Shown one piece after another: positions 17,403-25,345 of a DNA stretch of 64,000 bases. The position numbers and the translations under genes are program-made. Source of the stretch: Melaminivora sp034675505 (GTDB lineage: Bacteria; Pseudomonadota; Gammaproteobacteria; Burkholderiales; Burkholderiaceae_C); the NCBI GenBank assembly GCA_034675505.1, contig JAUCDD010000038.1, positions 1 to 64,000 on the forward strand, read 5' to 3'. Below the pieces are notes generated by a model. That model made no database searches. It saw only the letters and a list, made by a program, of their open reading frames with translations, and had not been told where the DNA came from. The stretch's first letter is position 1. Each line of letters begins with the position of its first letter.

Positions 17403-18644
17403 ATGACCCTGCCCCCCCTGGTGCCCTCCCCGCCCGCCACGGCCCCGCTGCACGACGTCCAGCACTACCTGCGCCCCGGCCTGCTGCAGCTGACCAGCCT
17501 GCCGCCGCTGACGCTGTACGTGCACATCCCGTGGTGCCTGCGCAAGTGCCCGTATTGCGACTTCAACTCGCACCAGGCGCGCCCGGGCGCCGGCGAGCTG
17601 CCCGAGCAGCGCTACATCGACGCGCTGGTGGCCGACCTGGAGACCGCGCTGCCACTGGTCTGGGGGCGCGCCGTGCACAGCGTCTTCCTGGGCGGCGGCA
17701 CGCCCAGCCTGTTCTCGCCCCAGGCCATCGACCGGCTGCTGGCCGCCATCCGCGCCCGGCTGCCGCTGGACGCCGGCTGCGAGATCACCCTGGAGGCCAA
17801 CCCCGGCACCTTCGAGCGCGAGCGCTTTCGCGCCTATCGCAGCGCCGGCGTCACGCGCCTGTCGGTTGGCGTGCAAAGCTTCAACGACGCGCACCTGGCC
17901 GTCCTGGGCCGGGTACACGACCGCGCGCAGGCGCTGGCCGCCCTGCGCGAAGCCGGCGAGGCCTTCGCCACCTTCAACCTCGACCTCATGTACGCCCTGC
18001 CCGGCCAGACGATGGCGCAGCTGGAGGACGACGTGCGCACCGCGCTGGCGCATGCGCCGCCGCACCTGTCGATCTACCACCTGACCATAGAGCCGGACAC
18101 CCTCTTTGCCCGCCGCCCACCCCCCGGGCTGCCCGAGGACGACACCGCCTACGCCATGCTCGACCGCATCACCGAGCTGACGGCGGCCGCGCAACTGCAG
18201 CGCTATGAGATTTCCGCCTATGCCCGGGCCGGCCACGAGTGCATGCACAACCGCAACTACTGGCAGTTCGGCGACTACCTGGGCATAGGCGCCGGGGCGC
18301 ACAGCAAGCTGAGCTTTGCGCACCGCATCGTGCGCCAGGCGCGGCTGCGCGAGCCGCAGCGCTACATGGCGCAGGCGCTGGCCGGCAACGCCATCGCGCA
18401 GGACCAGGAGGTGCGCCGCGCCGACCTCGCGTTCGAGTTCATGCTGAACGCGCTGAGGCTCAGGGAAGGCTTTGCGCTGGTCGATTTCACCGCGCGCACC
18501 GGACTGGCCATCACCGCCATCGCCCAGGGCCTGGCCCAGGCCGAGGCGCGCGGCCTCATCGTGCGCGACATGGAGCACGTGCGCCCCACCGAGCGCGGTT
18601 TCGACTTCCTGAGCGACCTGCAGTCGCTGTTCCTGCCCGACTGA
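17403..18644 (+). CDS. hemW: Radical SAM heme chaperone HemW
   Basis: HemW is a radical-SAM protein of the coproporphyrinogen III oxidase-like family that carries heme rather than acting as HemN. The 413-residue protein has the [4Fe-4S] motif in PWCLRKCPYCDFNSH (CX3CX2C near 43-50), the SAM-binding FLGGGTPSLF near 95, and the family blocks SVGVQSFNDAHLAVLGRVHD near 155 and YEISAYARAGHECMHNRNYW near 270. The C-terminal HemN-like winged helix is present (FMLNALRLREGF). The cysteine four residues before CPYC that HemN uses is absent, favouring HemW. Confidence 0.95.
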   Translation: MTLPPLVPSPPATAPLHDVQHYLRPGLLQLTSLPPLTLYVHIPWCLRKCPYCDFNSHQARPGAGELPEQRYIDALVADLETALPLVWGRAVHSVFLGGGTPSLFSPQAIDRLLAAIRARLPLDAGCEITLEANPGTFERERFRAYRSAGVTRLSVGVQSFNDAHLAVLGRVHDRAQALAALREAGEAFATFNLDLMYALPGQTMAQLEDDVRTALAHAPPHLSIYHLTIEPDTLFARRPPPGLPEDDTAYAMLDRITELTAAAQLQRYEISAYARAGHECMHNRNYWQFGDYLGIGAGAHSKLSFAHRIVRQARLREPQRYMAQALAGNAIAQDQEVRRADLAFEFMLNALRLREGFALVDFTARTGLAITAIAQGLAQAEARGLIVRDMEHVRPTERGFDFLSDLQSLFLPD

Positions 18645-18645
18645 C

Positions 18646-18677
18646 GTTTCAATCCACGCCCTTAGCGGGGCGAGTTT
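18646..18677. repeat. Solitary sequence resembling a type I-C CRISPR repeat
   Basis: Two bases after the hemW stop lies GTTTCAATCCACGCCC, then TTAG, then CGGGGCGAG. The first 16 bases match the conserved end of type I-C CRISPR repeats (read in the reverse direction), and CGCCC/GGGCG keeps the internal palindrome. There is only one copy, no spacer pattern and no cas gene in the window, so it is not an array. It may be a relic or a chance match. Confidence 0.35.
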
Positions 18678-18782
18678 GGACGAGGTCACCCCCTCTCCCC
18701 AACAAGCTCTGTTCCCCTGAAGGGGGAGGTTTCAAACCGGAGCTGGATTCTGGTGAGAGCTAGGCCGCGCGCGGCCCCGAGT

Positions 18783-19136
18783 TCAGCCGCAGCGCGCGGC
18801 CACCACCTTGCCCGCGGCGTCCACCTGCAGGTTCAGGCGCTCGCCATCGAACTCCAGCGTCACCGCCTGGCCCGGGCGCAGCACCCGCGCCATGCGCGCG
18901 CCGGCGCGCACGCGCGCCTGCTCCACCACCTGTGCGGTACTGCTCCTGCCCACCGCCCACTGGGCCCCTTGCTCGCTGCAGGTGCCGCCCGGCGGCGCCG
19001 TGCTGGCACCCAGCACGCGCGGCTGGGGCGGCGCAGCCGGCTCGCCCGGCCCCTGCAGCCCGACCGAGCTGCAGCCAGCCAGCGCCAGCAGCGCCCCCAG
19101 CACCATTGCCCTACCCTGCGTTTCATGCATGCCCAT
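18783..19136 (-). CDS. I78-family peptidase-inhibitor-like lipoprotein
   Basis: The 117-residue product has an N-terminal signal with a lipobox (ALLALAGCSS, cysteine near 22), so it is probably anchored in the outer or inner membrane. The C-terminal 65 residues match the small I78 inhibitor domain: a first cysteine in TCSEQGAQWAVG, the ARMARVLRPGQAVTLEF core, RLNLQVDAAGKV, and a terminal AARCG. In the family this domain inhibits serine peptidases; the target here is unknown. ATG 19136 is chosen because AAAGGA lies eight bases upstream. It is followed on the same strand by no gene; hemW converges with it. Confidence 0.75.
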   Translation of the reverse strand: MGMHETQGRAMVLGALLALAGCSSVGLQGPGEPAAPPQPRVLGASTAPPGGTCSEQGAQWAVGRSSTAQVVEQARVRAGARMARVLRPGQAVTLEFDGERLNLQVDAAGKVVAARCG

Positions 19137-19218
19137 GCCAATGTCCTTTTTTTGCCAGAGGCATACCTTAGCCTGATGCGCGCCCGCGAAGGGTCACCGC
19201 CGGTAACCTGAAGCGGCG

Positions 19219-20370
19219 TCAGTCGGACGACGCGGCCGCCGCGTCCAGGCCCAGCGCACGCACCTGCGCCGCCGCCGCGTTGGCCTCGCCGGCCGAGGCG
19301 AAGGGGCCGACGCGCACCCGCCGCAGCCGCCGGCCATCGGCGGCCGTTATCTCGCGCACGGCCGAGGGCAGGCCTGCGCGCAGCAGCTGCGCATGGGCGC
19401 GCTGGGCATTGGCCGGCTGGGCGAACAACCCCACGTTGACGTAGAGCCGGCGCGCCTGTGCAAGGGGTGCATGGGCTTCGTCCGCTGCTGCTGTTGCTGC
19501 AGGGGCCGGGGCCGGGGCCGGGGCCGACGCTAGTGCCGATGCCGATGCCGATGCAGGGACAGGGACTGAAACCGCAGCCGCAACGGGCGTGGCCGCTGGC
19601 GCCGCTGGCGTCGGCTCCGCCCTCGCCGGCGGCGGCGGCTCGGCTGGTGGACTTGAATCGGCCGGAGCCTGGCCCGGCAAGGCCGACAGGGCCTGGGAGG
19701 CAGGCGGTTCAGACGGCTGTTCGGGCCGTGCCACCGGCGCTGGTGCCGCTGCCGGCGCCGCCGCCGCCGCCACGGCCGCATCTTCCCCTGCGCCCGTGCC
19801 CTCCAGGCGCAGCCACGCGGCTGCGGCCAGCGCAGCCAGAACGGCCAGGCCGGCAGCCACCAGCCAGGCCAGCCCGGCCCGGGACGGGGCCTGCCGCTGC
19901 AAGCGGGCGATGGCATCGGCGATGGTGGGCTGGCTGGCCAGGGCGGCATCGATCCGGCGGCGCGCGTGCCGGTGTACCAGCGCATCGCCATACAACCCGG
20001 GCAGCGCGCCGGCCGGCAGCAGGCCCGCCAACGCCAGGCCGCCCAGCACCGGGGCCGGAATCGCGCCGCCCGCCTGCGCCAGCGCCCACAGGGCCAGCAG
20101 CAGCAACAGCGCCAGCCCCGAGGCGTAGAGCACCAGCGCCGGCCACAGCCCCCTGAACGCCATCCAGGCCAGCGTGCCCATGGCCGCCGCCCAGTTCCAG
20201 CCGGGCAGTACGCGCCCCGCAGCGTCCAGGCGCTCGAACGCCGCCAGGTAGTGCTGCACGTTCAAGGGCCCCAGCGCCGCGCGATACAGCGATTCCTGCA
20301 GGTCGCCCGCACACATCTGCACGGTAGCAAAGCGGTCGGCGGGCAGTGCAAAGGCGGGGTGGGCGCTCAT
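19219..20370 (-). CDS. SPOR-domain membrane protein with DUF2628-like N-terminus
   Basis: This 383-residue protein has three parts. Residues 1-160 hold a soluble stretch (QESLYRAALGPLNVQHYLAAFERLD) and membrane segments (WMAFRGLWPALVLYASGLAL) resembling DUF2628 proteins. A further membrane helix (GLAWLVAAGLAVLAALAAAA) precedes about 110 residues of Pro/Ala/Ser low complexity. A C-terminal SPOR domain (RRLYVNVGLFAQPANAQRAH to RRVRVGPFASAGEANAAAAQV) ends the protein. SPOR domains bind denuded peptidoglycan at division sites. ATG 20370 (MSAHPAFALPADRF) is preferred; ATG 20418 is possible. Its partner is unknown. Confidence 0.75.
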   Translation of the reverse strand: MSAHPAFALPADRFATVQMCAGDLQESLYRAALGPLNVQHYLAAFERLDAAGRVLPGWNWAAAMGTLAWMAFRGLWPALVLYASGLALLLLLALWALAQAGGAIPAPVLGGLALAGLLPAGALPGLYGDALVHRHARRRIDAALASQPTIADAIARLQRQAPSRAGLAWLVAAGLAVLAALAAAAWLRLEGTGAGEDAAVAAAAAPAAAPAPVARPEQPSEPPASQALSALPGQAPADSSPPAEPPPPARAEPTPAAPAATPVAAAVSVPVPASASASALASAPAPAPAPAATAAADEAHAPLAQARRLYVNVGLFAQPANAQRAHAQLLRAGLPSAVREITAADGRRLRRVRVGPFASAGEANAAAAQVRALGLDAAAASSD

Positions 20371-20538
20371 GCGTGCGATTCTGGCATGCACGGTCGCCAG
20401 CTCGTGGGCCCCGTCCATGGCTGCGCGCCCGCGGCGGGGCGACGCCGCACGTCGCGCCTGCCGCCTGGCCCGGCGGGTGTGCGGCCTGCACAAACAAACA
20501 GGCCAGCCGGTAAAGGCTGGCCTGGATATTCCGGCGGG

Positions 20539-20615
20539 TGGTAGGGCGTGCTGGGCTCGAACCAGCGACCAAGGGATTATGAGTCCCCTGCTCTGACCAA
20601 CTGAGCTAACGCCCC
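20539..20615 (-). tRNA. tRNA with anticodon CAT (elongator Met or lysidine-type Ile2)
   Basis: On the minus strand the gene folds as a complete cloverleaf: GGGGCGT acceptor, D-arm GCTCAGTTGGTCAGAGC, anticodon loop CTCATAA, T-arm CTGGTTCGAGCCCAG and an encoded CCA end. The anticodon CAT could be Met or the TilS-modified Ile2. The anticodon arm and the following TTGGTCGCTGG look more like Ile2 than E. coli elongator Met. The first acceptor pair would be a G-U wobble, which is unusual. Confidence 0.9.
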
Positions 20616-20647
20616 GGGCGCGCCGGCGGGGGCCAGCGGCGGGCGCT

Positions 20648-20653
20648 ATTGTA
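20648..20653 (-). promoter_or_regulatory. Predicted -10 box for the CAT tRNA
   Basis: On the minus strand, CCCCTACAATAGC holds a TACAAT box about 33 bases upstream of the tRNA, in the gap after the hrcA stop. The -35 region would fall inside the end of hrcA and is not recognisable. The box repeats the CTACAAT seen at the other two stable-RNA promoters here. Confidence 0.4.
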
Positions 20654-20658
20654 GGGGC

Positions 20659-21666
20659 TCATTTGCGGTGGCTCAGGGCGTTGGTGACCAGCTTGGAGGT
20701 GATGTCCACGATCTGGATCATGCGGTCGTAGGCCATGCGCGTGGGGCCGATCACGCCCAGGGTGCCCACCACCTGCCCGTCCACCTCGTAGGGCGCGCTG
20801 ACCACCGACAGCTCCTCGAACGGCACCACCTGGCTCTCGCCGCCGATGAAGATGCGCACGCCCTCGGCGCGGCTGGAGATGTCCAGCAGGCGCAGGATCT
20901 GCGTCTTTTGCTCGAACAGGTCGAAGGCCCGGCGCAGGTTGTCCATGTCGCTGGAAAAGTCGCTCACCGACAGCAGGTTGCGCTCGCCCGAGAACACCAC
21001 CTCCTCCTGCGACTGGCTCATGGCCTCGGTGCCGGCGCTCACCGCCGCCTGCATCAGGTCGGCGATCTCGCCGCGCAGCCGCTCGACTTCGCCCTTCAGG
21101 CGCTCGCGCACCTGCTCCATGGCCAGGCCGGAGTAGTTGGCGTTGAGGAAATTGGCCGCCTCCACCAGCTGCGAGGCGGTGTAGTCCACCTCGGTGAAGA
21201 TGACGCGGTTTTGCACGTCGCCGTCGGGCGAGACGATGATGACCAGCAGGCGCCGCTCGGACAGGCGCAGGAACTCGATGTGCCGGAACACCGACGCACG
21301 GCGCGGCGCCATGACCACGCCGACGAACTGCGACAGGCTGGACAGCAGGTGCGCGGCGTTGGCAATGACTTTCTGCGGCTGCTCGGGCATGAGCTGCAGC
21401 GCCGGCAGCTCGCCCTTTTGCACCGTGAGCATGGTGTCCACGAACAGCCGGTAGCCCCGCGCGGTGGGGATGCGCCCGGCCGAGGTGTGGGGGCTGACGA
21501 TCAGGCCCAGCTCCTCCAGGTCGGCCATCGCGTTGCGGATGGTGGCCGGCGACAGCTCCAGGCCCGATGCGCGCGACAGCGTGCGCGACCCCACCGGCTG
21601 GCCATCGGCGATGTAGCGCTCGATCAGCGCTTTGAGCAACACCTTGGCGCGGTCATCGAGCATCAC
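20659..21666 (-). CDS. hrcA: Heat-inducible transcription repressor HrcA
   Basis: HrcA represses chaperone operons by binding CIRCE elements, with GroEL as its co-factor. The 335-residue protein is full length. It has the winged-helix DNA-binding part (SRASGLELSPATIRNAMADLEELGLIVSPHTSAGRIPTARGYR at 27-70) and the GAF-like effector domain ending VGTLGVIGPTRMAYDRMIQIVDI. It starts at a GTG, or at the ATG three bases later. No CIRCE element is visible upstream; instead an 18-bp palindrome overlaps the start. It is divergent from nadK. Confidence 0.97.
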   Translation of the reverse strand: MMLDDRAKVLLKALIERYIADGQPVGSRTLSRASGLELSPATIRNAMADLEELGLIVSPHTSAGRIPTARGYRLFVDTMLTVQKGELPALQLMPEQPQKVIANAAHLLSSLSQFVGVVMAPRRASVFRHIEFLRLSERRLLVIIVSPDGDVQNRVIFTEVDYTASQLVEAANFLNANYSGLAMEQVRERLKGEVERLRGEIADLMQAAVSAGTEAMSQSQEEVVFSGERNLLSVSDFSSDMDNLRRAFDLFEQKTQILRLLDISSRAEGVRIFIGGESQVVPFEELSVVSAPYEVDGQVVGTLGVIGPTRMAYDRMIQIVDITSKLVTNALSHRK

Positions 21667-21682
21667 ATCATTTTAATGATGT
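21665..21682. promoter_or_regulatory. Palindrome in the hrcA-nadK divergent gap
   Basis: ACATCATT and AATGATGT are perfect 8-bp inverted arms separated by two bases. The site overlaps the hrcA start codon and lies 13 bases before the nadK start, in a 28-base divergent gap that is conspicuously AT-rich for this genome. It does not match CIRCE. It could be an operator for both genes, but nothing in the sequence names the regulator. Confidence 0.4.
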
Positions 21683-21694
21683 AATTTCCAGCCC

Positions 21695-22591
21695 ATGCCG
21701 CCCATCTTCCGCCGCGTCGCCCTCATCGGCAAATACCAGCGCCCCGCCGCCGGCCCGGCCGCCAGCGGCTCGCGCGAGGTCATCGACTGCATCGCGCGCT
21801 TCGTCGGCGCGCAGGGCTGCGAGCTGGCGCTGGAGGCCGAGACCGCCGAGCACCTGGACCTGGCGCACTACCCCACGCTGGACGTGGACGGCATCGGCCG
21901 CCAGTGCGACCTGTGCCTGGTGGTGGGCGGCGACGGCACCATGCTGGGCGTGGGCCGGCGCCTGGCCCGCTACGGCACGCCGCTGGTGGGCATCAACCAG
22001 GGGCGGCTGGGCTTCGTCACCGACATCCCGCTGGACAGCTACCAGGCGGCGCTGCTGCCCATCCTGCATGGCGAATACGAGGAGGACGTGCGCCCCCTGA
22101 TGCAGGCCTGCGTGCTGCGCGGCGGCGTCTGCGTATTCGAGGCGCTGGCGCTCAACGACGTGGTGGTCAACCGCGGCTCTACTTCCGGCATGGTCGAGCT
22201 GCGCATCGAGGTGGACGGCGTGTTCGTCGCCAACCAGCGCGCCGACGGCCTGATCGTCGCCTCGCCCACCGGCTCCACGGCGTATGCGCTGTCGGCCGGC
22301 GGGCCCATGCTGCACCCCTCCATTCCCGGCTGGGTGCTGGTGCCGATCGCGCCGCACACCCTGTCCAACCGGCCCATCGTGCTGCCCGACACCAGCGAGG
22401 TGGCGATCGAGGTGGTGGGCGGGCGCGACATCAGCGCCAATTTCGACATGCAGTCGCTGGCGTCGCTGCAGCACGGCGACCGCATCCTGGTGCGCCGCTC
22501 GGCGCACCGCGTGTGTTTTCTGCATCCGCGCGGCTGGAGCTATTTCGCCACGCTGCGCAAGAAGCTTCGTTGGAACGAGGGAGGCTCCTGA
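21695..22591 (+). CDS. nadK: NAD kinase
   Basis: NadK phosphorylates NAD to NADP. The 298-residue protein has the GGDGTMLGVGRRLA motif with its catalytic aspartate near 74, NQGRLGFVTDIP near 107, the RGSTSGMVELRIEVDG region, and the conserved SPTGSTAYALSAGGPMLHP near 190. It is divergent from hrcA and followed two bases later by recN. The nadK-recN order is conserved in many proteobacteria. Confidence 0.97.
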   Translation: MPPIFRRVALIGKYQRPAAGPAASGSREVIDCIARFVGAQGCELALEAETAEHLDLAHYPTLDVDGIGRQCDLCLVVGGDGTMLGVGRRLARYGTPLVGINQGRLGFVTDIPLDSYQAALLPILHGEYEEDVRPLMQACVLRGGVCVFEALALNDVVVNRGSTSGMVELRIEVDGVFVANQRADGLIVASPTGSTAYALSAGGPMLHPSIPGWVLVPIAPHTLSNRPIVLPDTSEVAIEVVGGRDISANFDMQSLASLQHGDRILVRRSAHRVCFLHPRGWSYFATLRKKLRWNEGGS

Positions 22592-22593
22592 CC

Positions 22594-24276
22594 ATGGCCC
22601 TGAGGCGTATCGCGCTCTCGGACTTCGTGATCGTGCGCTCGCTGGAGCTCGATCTGCACACCGGCTTCACCGTGCTCACGGGCGAGACGGGCGCCGGCAA
22701 ATCCATCCTGATCGACGCGCTGCAGCTGCTCTTGGGCGCGCGCGCCGACAGCGGCGTGATCCGCGAGGGCGCCGAGCGCACCGACATCAGCGCCGAGTTC
22801 GACGCGCATGGATCGCAGGCGCTGGCCGACTGGCTGCAGGACGCCGGCATCGAGGCGGACGACACGCTGCTGCTGCGCCGCACCGTGGACACCGCCGGCA
22901 GGAGCCGCGCCTGGATCAACGGCACGCCCGCCACTGCCGCGCAGATGCGCGCGCTGGGCGAGCACCTGCTGGACATCCACGGCCAGCACGCCTGGCAAAG
23001 CCTGACCCGGGCGGACGCCGTGCGCGGGCTGCTGGACGCCTACGCCGGCGTGCAGGGCCAGCCGCTGGCAGCCCCCTGGGCCGCCTGGCGCGAGGCGCAG
23101 AAGGCGCTGGCGCAGGCGCGCAGCGCGCAGGCCACGCTGGCGCAGGAGCGCGAGCGGCTGCAGTGGCAGATCGGCGAGCTGGACAAGCTGGCGCCGCAGG
23201 CGGGCGAATGGGACGAGCTGAACGCGCGCCACGCGCAGCTGTCCAACGCCCAGGCGCTGATCGACAACGCCCAGCTGGCGCAGACGCTGCTGGAGGGCGG
23301 CGACGACGACGCGGGCGGCGCGCTGAGCGCGCTGGCGCAGGCGCAGGAGCTTTTGCACAGCTACGAGCACGTGCACCAGGACTTTCGCTCGATGAACGAG
23401 GTGCTGACCTCCTGCCTGGCTCAGGCCGGCGATGTGCTGCACTCGCTGCAGGCGTATTTGCGCCATGCCGAGCCCGACCCCGGGCAGCTGGCCGAGCTGG
23501 ACGCGCGCGTGGCGCAGTGGCTGCAGCTGGCGCGCCGCTACCGGCGCACGCCCGAGGAGCTGCCGCAGCTGCTGGCCGGCTGGCAGGGCGAGCTGCGCCG
23601 CCTGGACGACGCCGCCGACCTGGACGCGCTGGCCGCCGCCGAGCAGCGCCACGCCGGCACCTATCACCAGGCCGCGCGCGCATTGAGCGAGCGCCGCCGC
23701 AAGGCCGCGCCGCGCCTGGCCGCCGCCATCACCCAGGCCATGCAGGGCCTGGGGATGACCGGCGGGCGCTTCGAGGTGCAGCTGGAGCAGGGCGAGCCCG
23801 GCCCGCACGGCACCGACCAGGTGGCCTTCCTGGTCAGCAGCCACCCGGGCATGACCGCGCGCGCCATCGGCCGCGTCGCCTCGGGCGGCGAGCTGTCGCG
23901 CATCGCGCTGGCGATCTCGGTCACCACCAGCGAGCTGGGCGAGGCGCCGACGCTGATCTTCGACGAAGTGGATTCGGGCGTCGGCGGCGCCGTGGCCGAG
24001 ACCGTGGGCCGGCTGATGCAGCAGCTCGGGCGCGCGCGCCAGGTGCTGGCCGTGACCCACCTGCCGCAGGTGGCGGCGTGCGCCGACCACCACCTGGTGG
24101 TGGCCAAGCACAAGGGTGCCAGCCAGACCACCAGCAGCGTGCACGCGGCCACGGGCGAGGAGCGCGTGGCCGAGCTGGCGCGCATGCTGGGCGGGCAGCA
24201 GCGCTCGGCCACCACGCTGGCGCACGCGCGCGAGATGCTGGCCGCCGGGGCTGGCACGACGGCTGCGGGCGGCTGA
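22594..24276 (+). CDS. recN: DNA repair protein RecN
   Basis: RecN is an SMC-like ATPase recruited to double-strand breaks. The 560-residue protein has an N-terminal Walker A (LTGETGAGKSILIDALQLLLG near 28-48), a central coiled coil rich in Ala/Gln/Glu (residues about 150-370), and C-terminal signature and Walker B motifs (RVASGGELSRIALAI, then TLIFDEVDSGVGGAVAE near 455). I start it at ATG 22594, MALRRIALSDFVIV, just after nadK; the longer upstream reading frame is a shadow of nadK. The rapZ start follows six bases after its stop. Confidence 0.96.
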   Translation: MALRRIALSDFVIVRSLELDLHTGFTVLTGETGAGKSILIDALQLLLGARADSGVIREGAERTDISAEFDAHGSQALADWLQDAGIEADDTLLLRRTVDTAGRSRAWINGTPATAAQMRALGEHLLDIHGQHAWQSLTRADAVRGLLDAYAGVQGQPLAAPWAAWREAQKALAQARSAQATLAQERERLQWQIGELDKLAPQAGEWDELNARHAQLSNAQALIDNAQLAQTLLEGGDDDAGGALSALAQAQELLHSYEHVHQDFRSMNEVLTSCLAQAGDVLHSLQAYLRHAEPDPGQLAELDARVAQWLQLARRYRRTPEELPQLLAGWQGELRRLDDAADLDALAAAEQRHAGTYHQAARALSERRRKAAPRLAAAITQAMQGLGMTGGRFEVQLEQGEPGPHGTDQVAFLVSSHPGMTARAIGRVASGGELSRIALAISVTTSELGEAPTLIFDEVDSGVGGAVAETVGRLMQQLGRARQVLAVTHLPQVAACADHHLVVAKHKGASQTTSSVHAATGEERVAELARMLGGQQRSATTLAHAREMLAAGAGTTAAGG

Positions 24277-24282
24277 CGCGCC

Positions 24283-25147
24283 ATGGCGCTCGAAGTCATC
24301 GTCATCACCGGCATGTCCGGCTCGGGCAAGTCGGTCGCGCTGCACGCGCTGGAGGATGCCGGCTACTACTGCGTGGACAACCTGCCGCCCGAGCTGCTGG
24401 GCGCCTTCACGGCGCTGGAGCACGCGCACCACGGCCACCGCGCGGCCGTCGCCATGGACGTGCGCAGCGCAACCGGGCTGCCGCTGGTGCCGCGCCAGCT
24501 GGAGCAGCTGCGCGCGGGGGGCGTGGCAGTGCGCTCGCTGTTCCTGGACGCCTCCACCGACACCCTGGTGCGGCGCTTTTCCGAGACACGCCGGCGCCAC
24601 CCGCTATCGAGCAAGGCGCTGCAGGACGGCCAGCGCGCGCTGGTGCAGACCATAGAGCTGGAGCGCGAGCTGCTGGCCGAGCTGCGCGAGCACTCGCAGG
24701 TCATAGACACCAGCACGCTGCGTCCGGCGCAGCTGCTGGGCTACGTGAAAAGCCTGCTGCCGGCCGCGCCCGACCGGCTGAACCTGGTGTTCCAGTCGTT
24801 TGCCTTCAAGCGCGGCGTGCCGCTGGACGCGGACTACGTGTTCGACGTGCGCATGCTGCCCAACCCGCACTACGAGCCGCTGCTGCGCCCGCTCACCGGC
24901 CGCGACCGCGCCCGTGGCCGAATACCTGGCCCAGCAGCCCGAGGCGCAGCTGATGCTGGCGCACATCAGCCAGTTCCTGGACCAGTGGCTGGACGCCATG
25001 GCGCGCAACCACCGCAGCTACGTCACCGTGGGAATCGGCTGCACCGGCGGCCAGCACCGCTCGGTGTACCTGGTCGAGCAGCTGGCACGGCGCTTTGCCC
25101 CGCGCTGGAACACGCTGCTGCGCCACCGCGAGCTCGATGGCCTGTGA
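24283..25147 (+). pseudogene. rapZ: RNase adapter protein RapZ, frameshifted
   Basis: RapZ is a P-loop nucleotide-binding protein that, in enterics, delivers a small RNA to RNase E; in other bacteria its role is less clear. The first frame has the Walker A ITGMSGSGKSVALHALEDAGYYCVDNLP and continues to PLLRPLTGRD near residue 208. The remaining family sequence (PVAEYLAQQPEAQLM to VGIGCTGGQHRSVYLVEQLA) is in the next frame, ending at 25147. Deleting one C at 24906-24907 would give GRDAPVAEYL and an intact protein of about 287 residues. It could be sequencing error or a real mutation; both halves are otherwise well conserved. Confidence 0.9.
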
Positions 25148-25157
25148 GGGCTGGTTT

Positions 25158-25337
25158 GCTATTCAATGAATAGCTGACTCTCGTTGCTGCACGCCGGCAG
25201 GCGGGTCAAAAGGCTTGAAAAGCACGGAAACGGCGGGTTTTCATGCCCGCCAGCGGCCGCGCGGCACCGTGCACTTCAATTTTGATAGCTGAAAGCCGTG
25301 ACTACACGCCGGCTTGGGGCGTGAAAGGCTCGAAAAC
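25158..25337 (+). repeat. Two tandem copies of the ATAGCT/CGCCGGC repeat after rapZ
   Basis: The rapZ-mutY gap of about 200 bases holds no gene. It holds two diverged copies: one near 25158-25221 (GCTATTCAATGAATAGCTGA, later CGCCGGCAGGCGGGTC and AAAAGGCTTGAAAA) and one near 25279-25337 (TTTTGATAGCTGAAAGCC, later CGCCGGCTTGGGGCGTG and AAAGGCTCGAAAA). The stop codon of mutY on the other strand lies just at the end of the second copy. Confidence 0.65.
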
Positions 25338-25345
25338 GCCGGTTT

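Noticed and set aside
16692..18689. A 665-codon minus-strand frame over rdgB and hemW
   Set aside because: Both opposite-strand genes have strong motifs. The frame is a shadow.
18665..18745. CTCCCC/GGGGAG-type inverted blocks after hemW as a second copy of the 38.6-kb element
   Set aside because: The match is limited to short C/G runs and the arms do not pair well.
18646..18780. A CRISPR array
   Set aside because: Only one repeat-like unit is present, no regular spacing, no cas genes. Reported only as a solitary sequence.
21660..21700. A CIRCE element upstream of hrcA
   Set aside because: The palindrome does not fit TTAGCACTC-N9-GAGTGCTAA.
21904..22593. A long N-terminal extension of RecN into nadK
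   Set aside because: It is an alternative frame of nadK. RecN similarity starts at ATG 22594.
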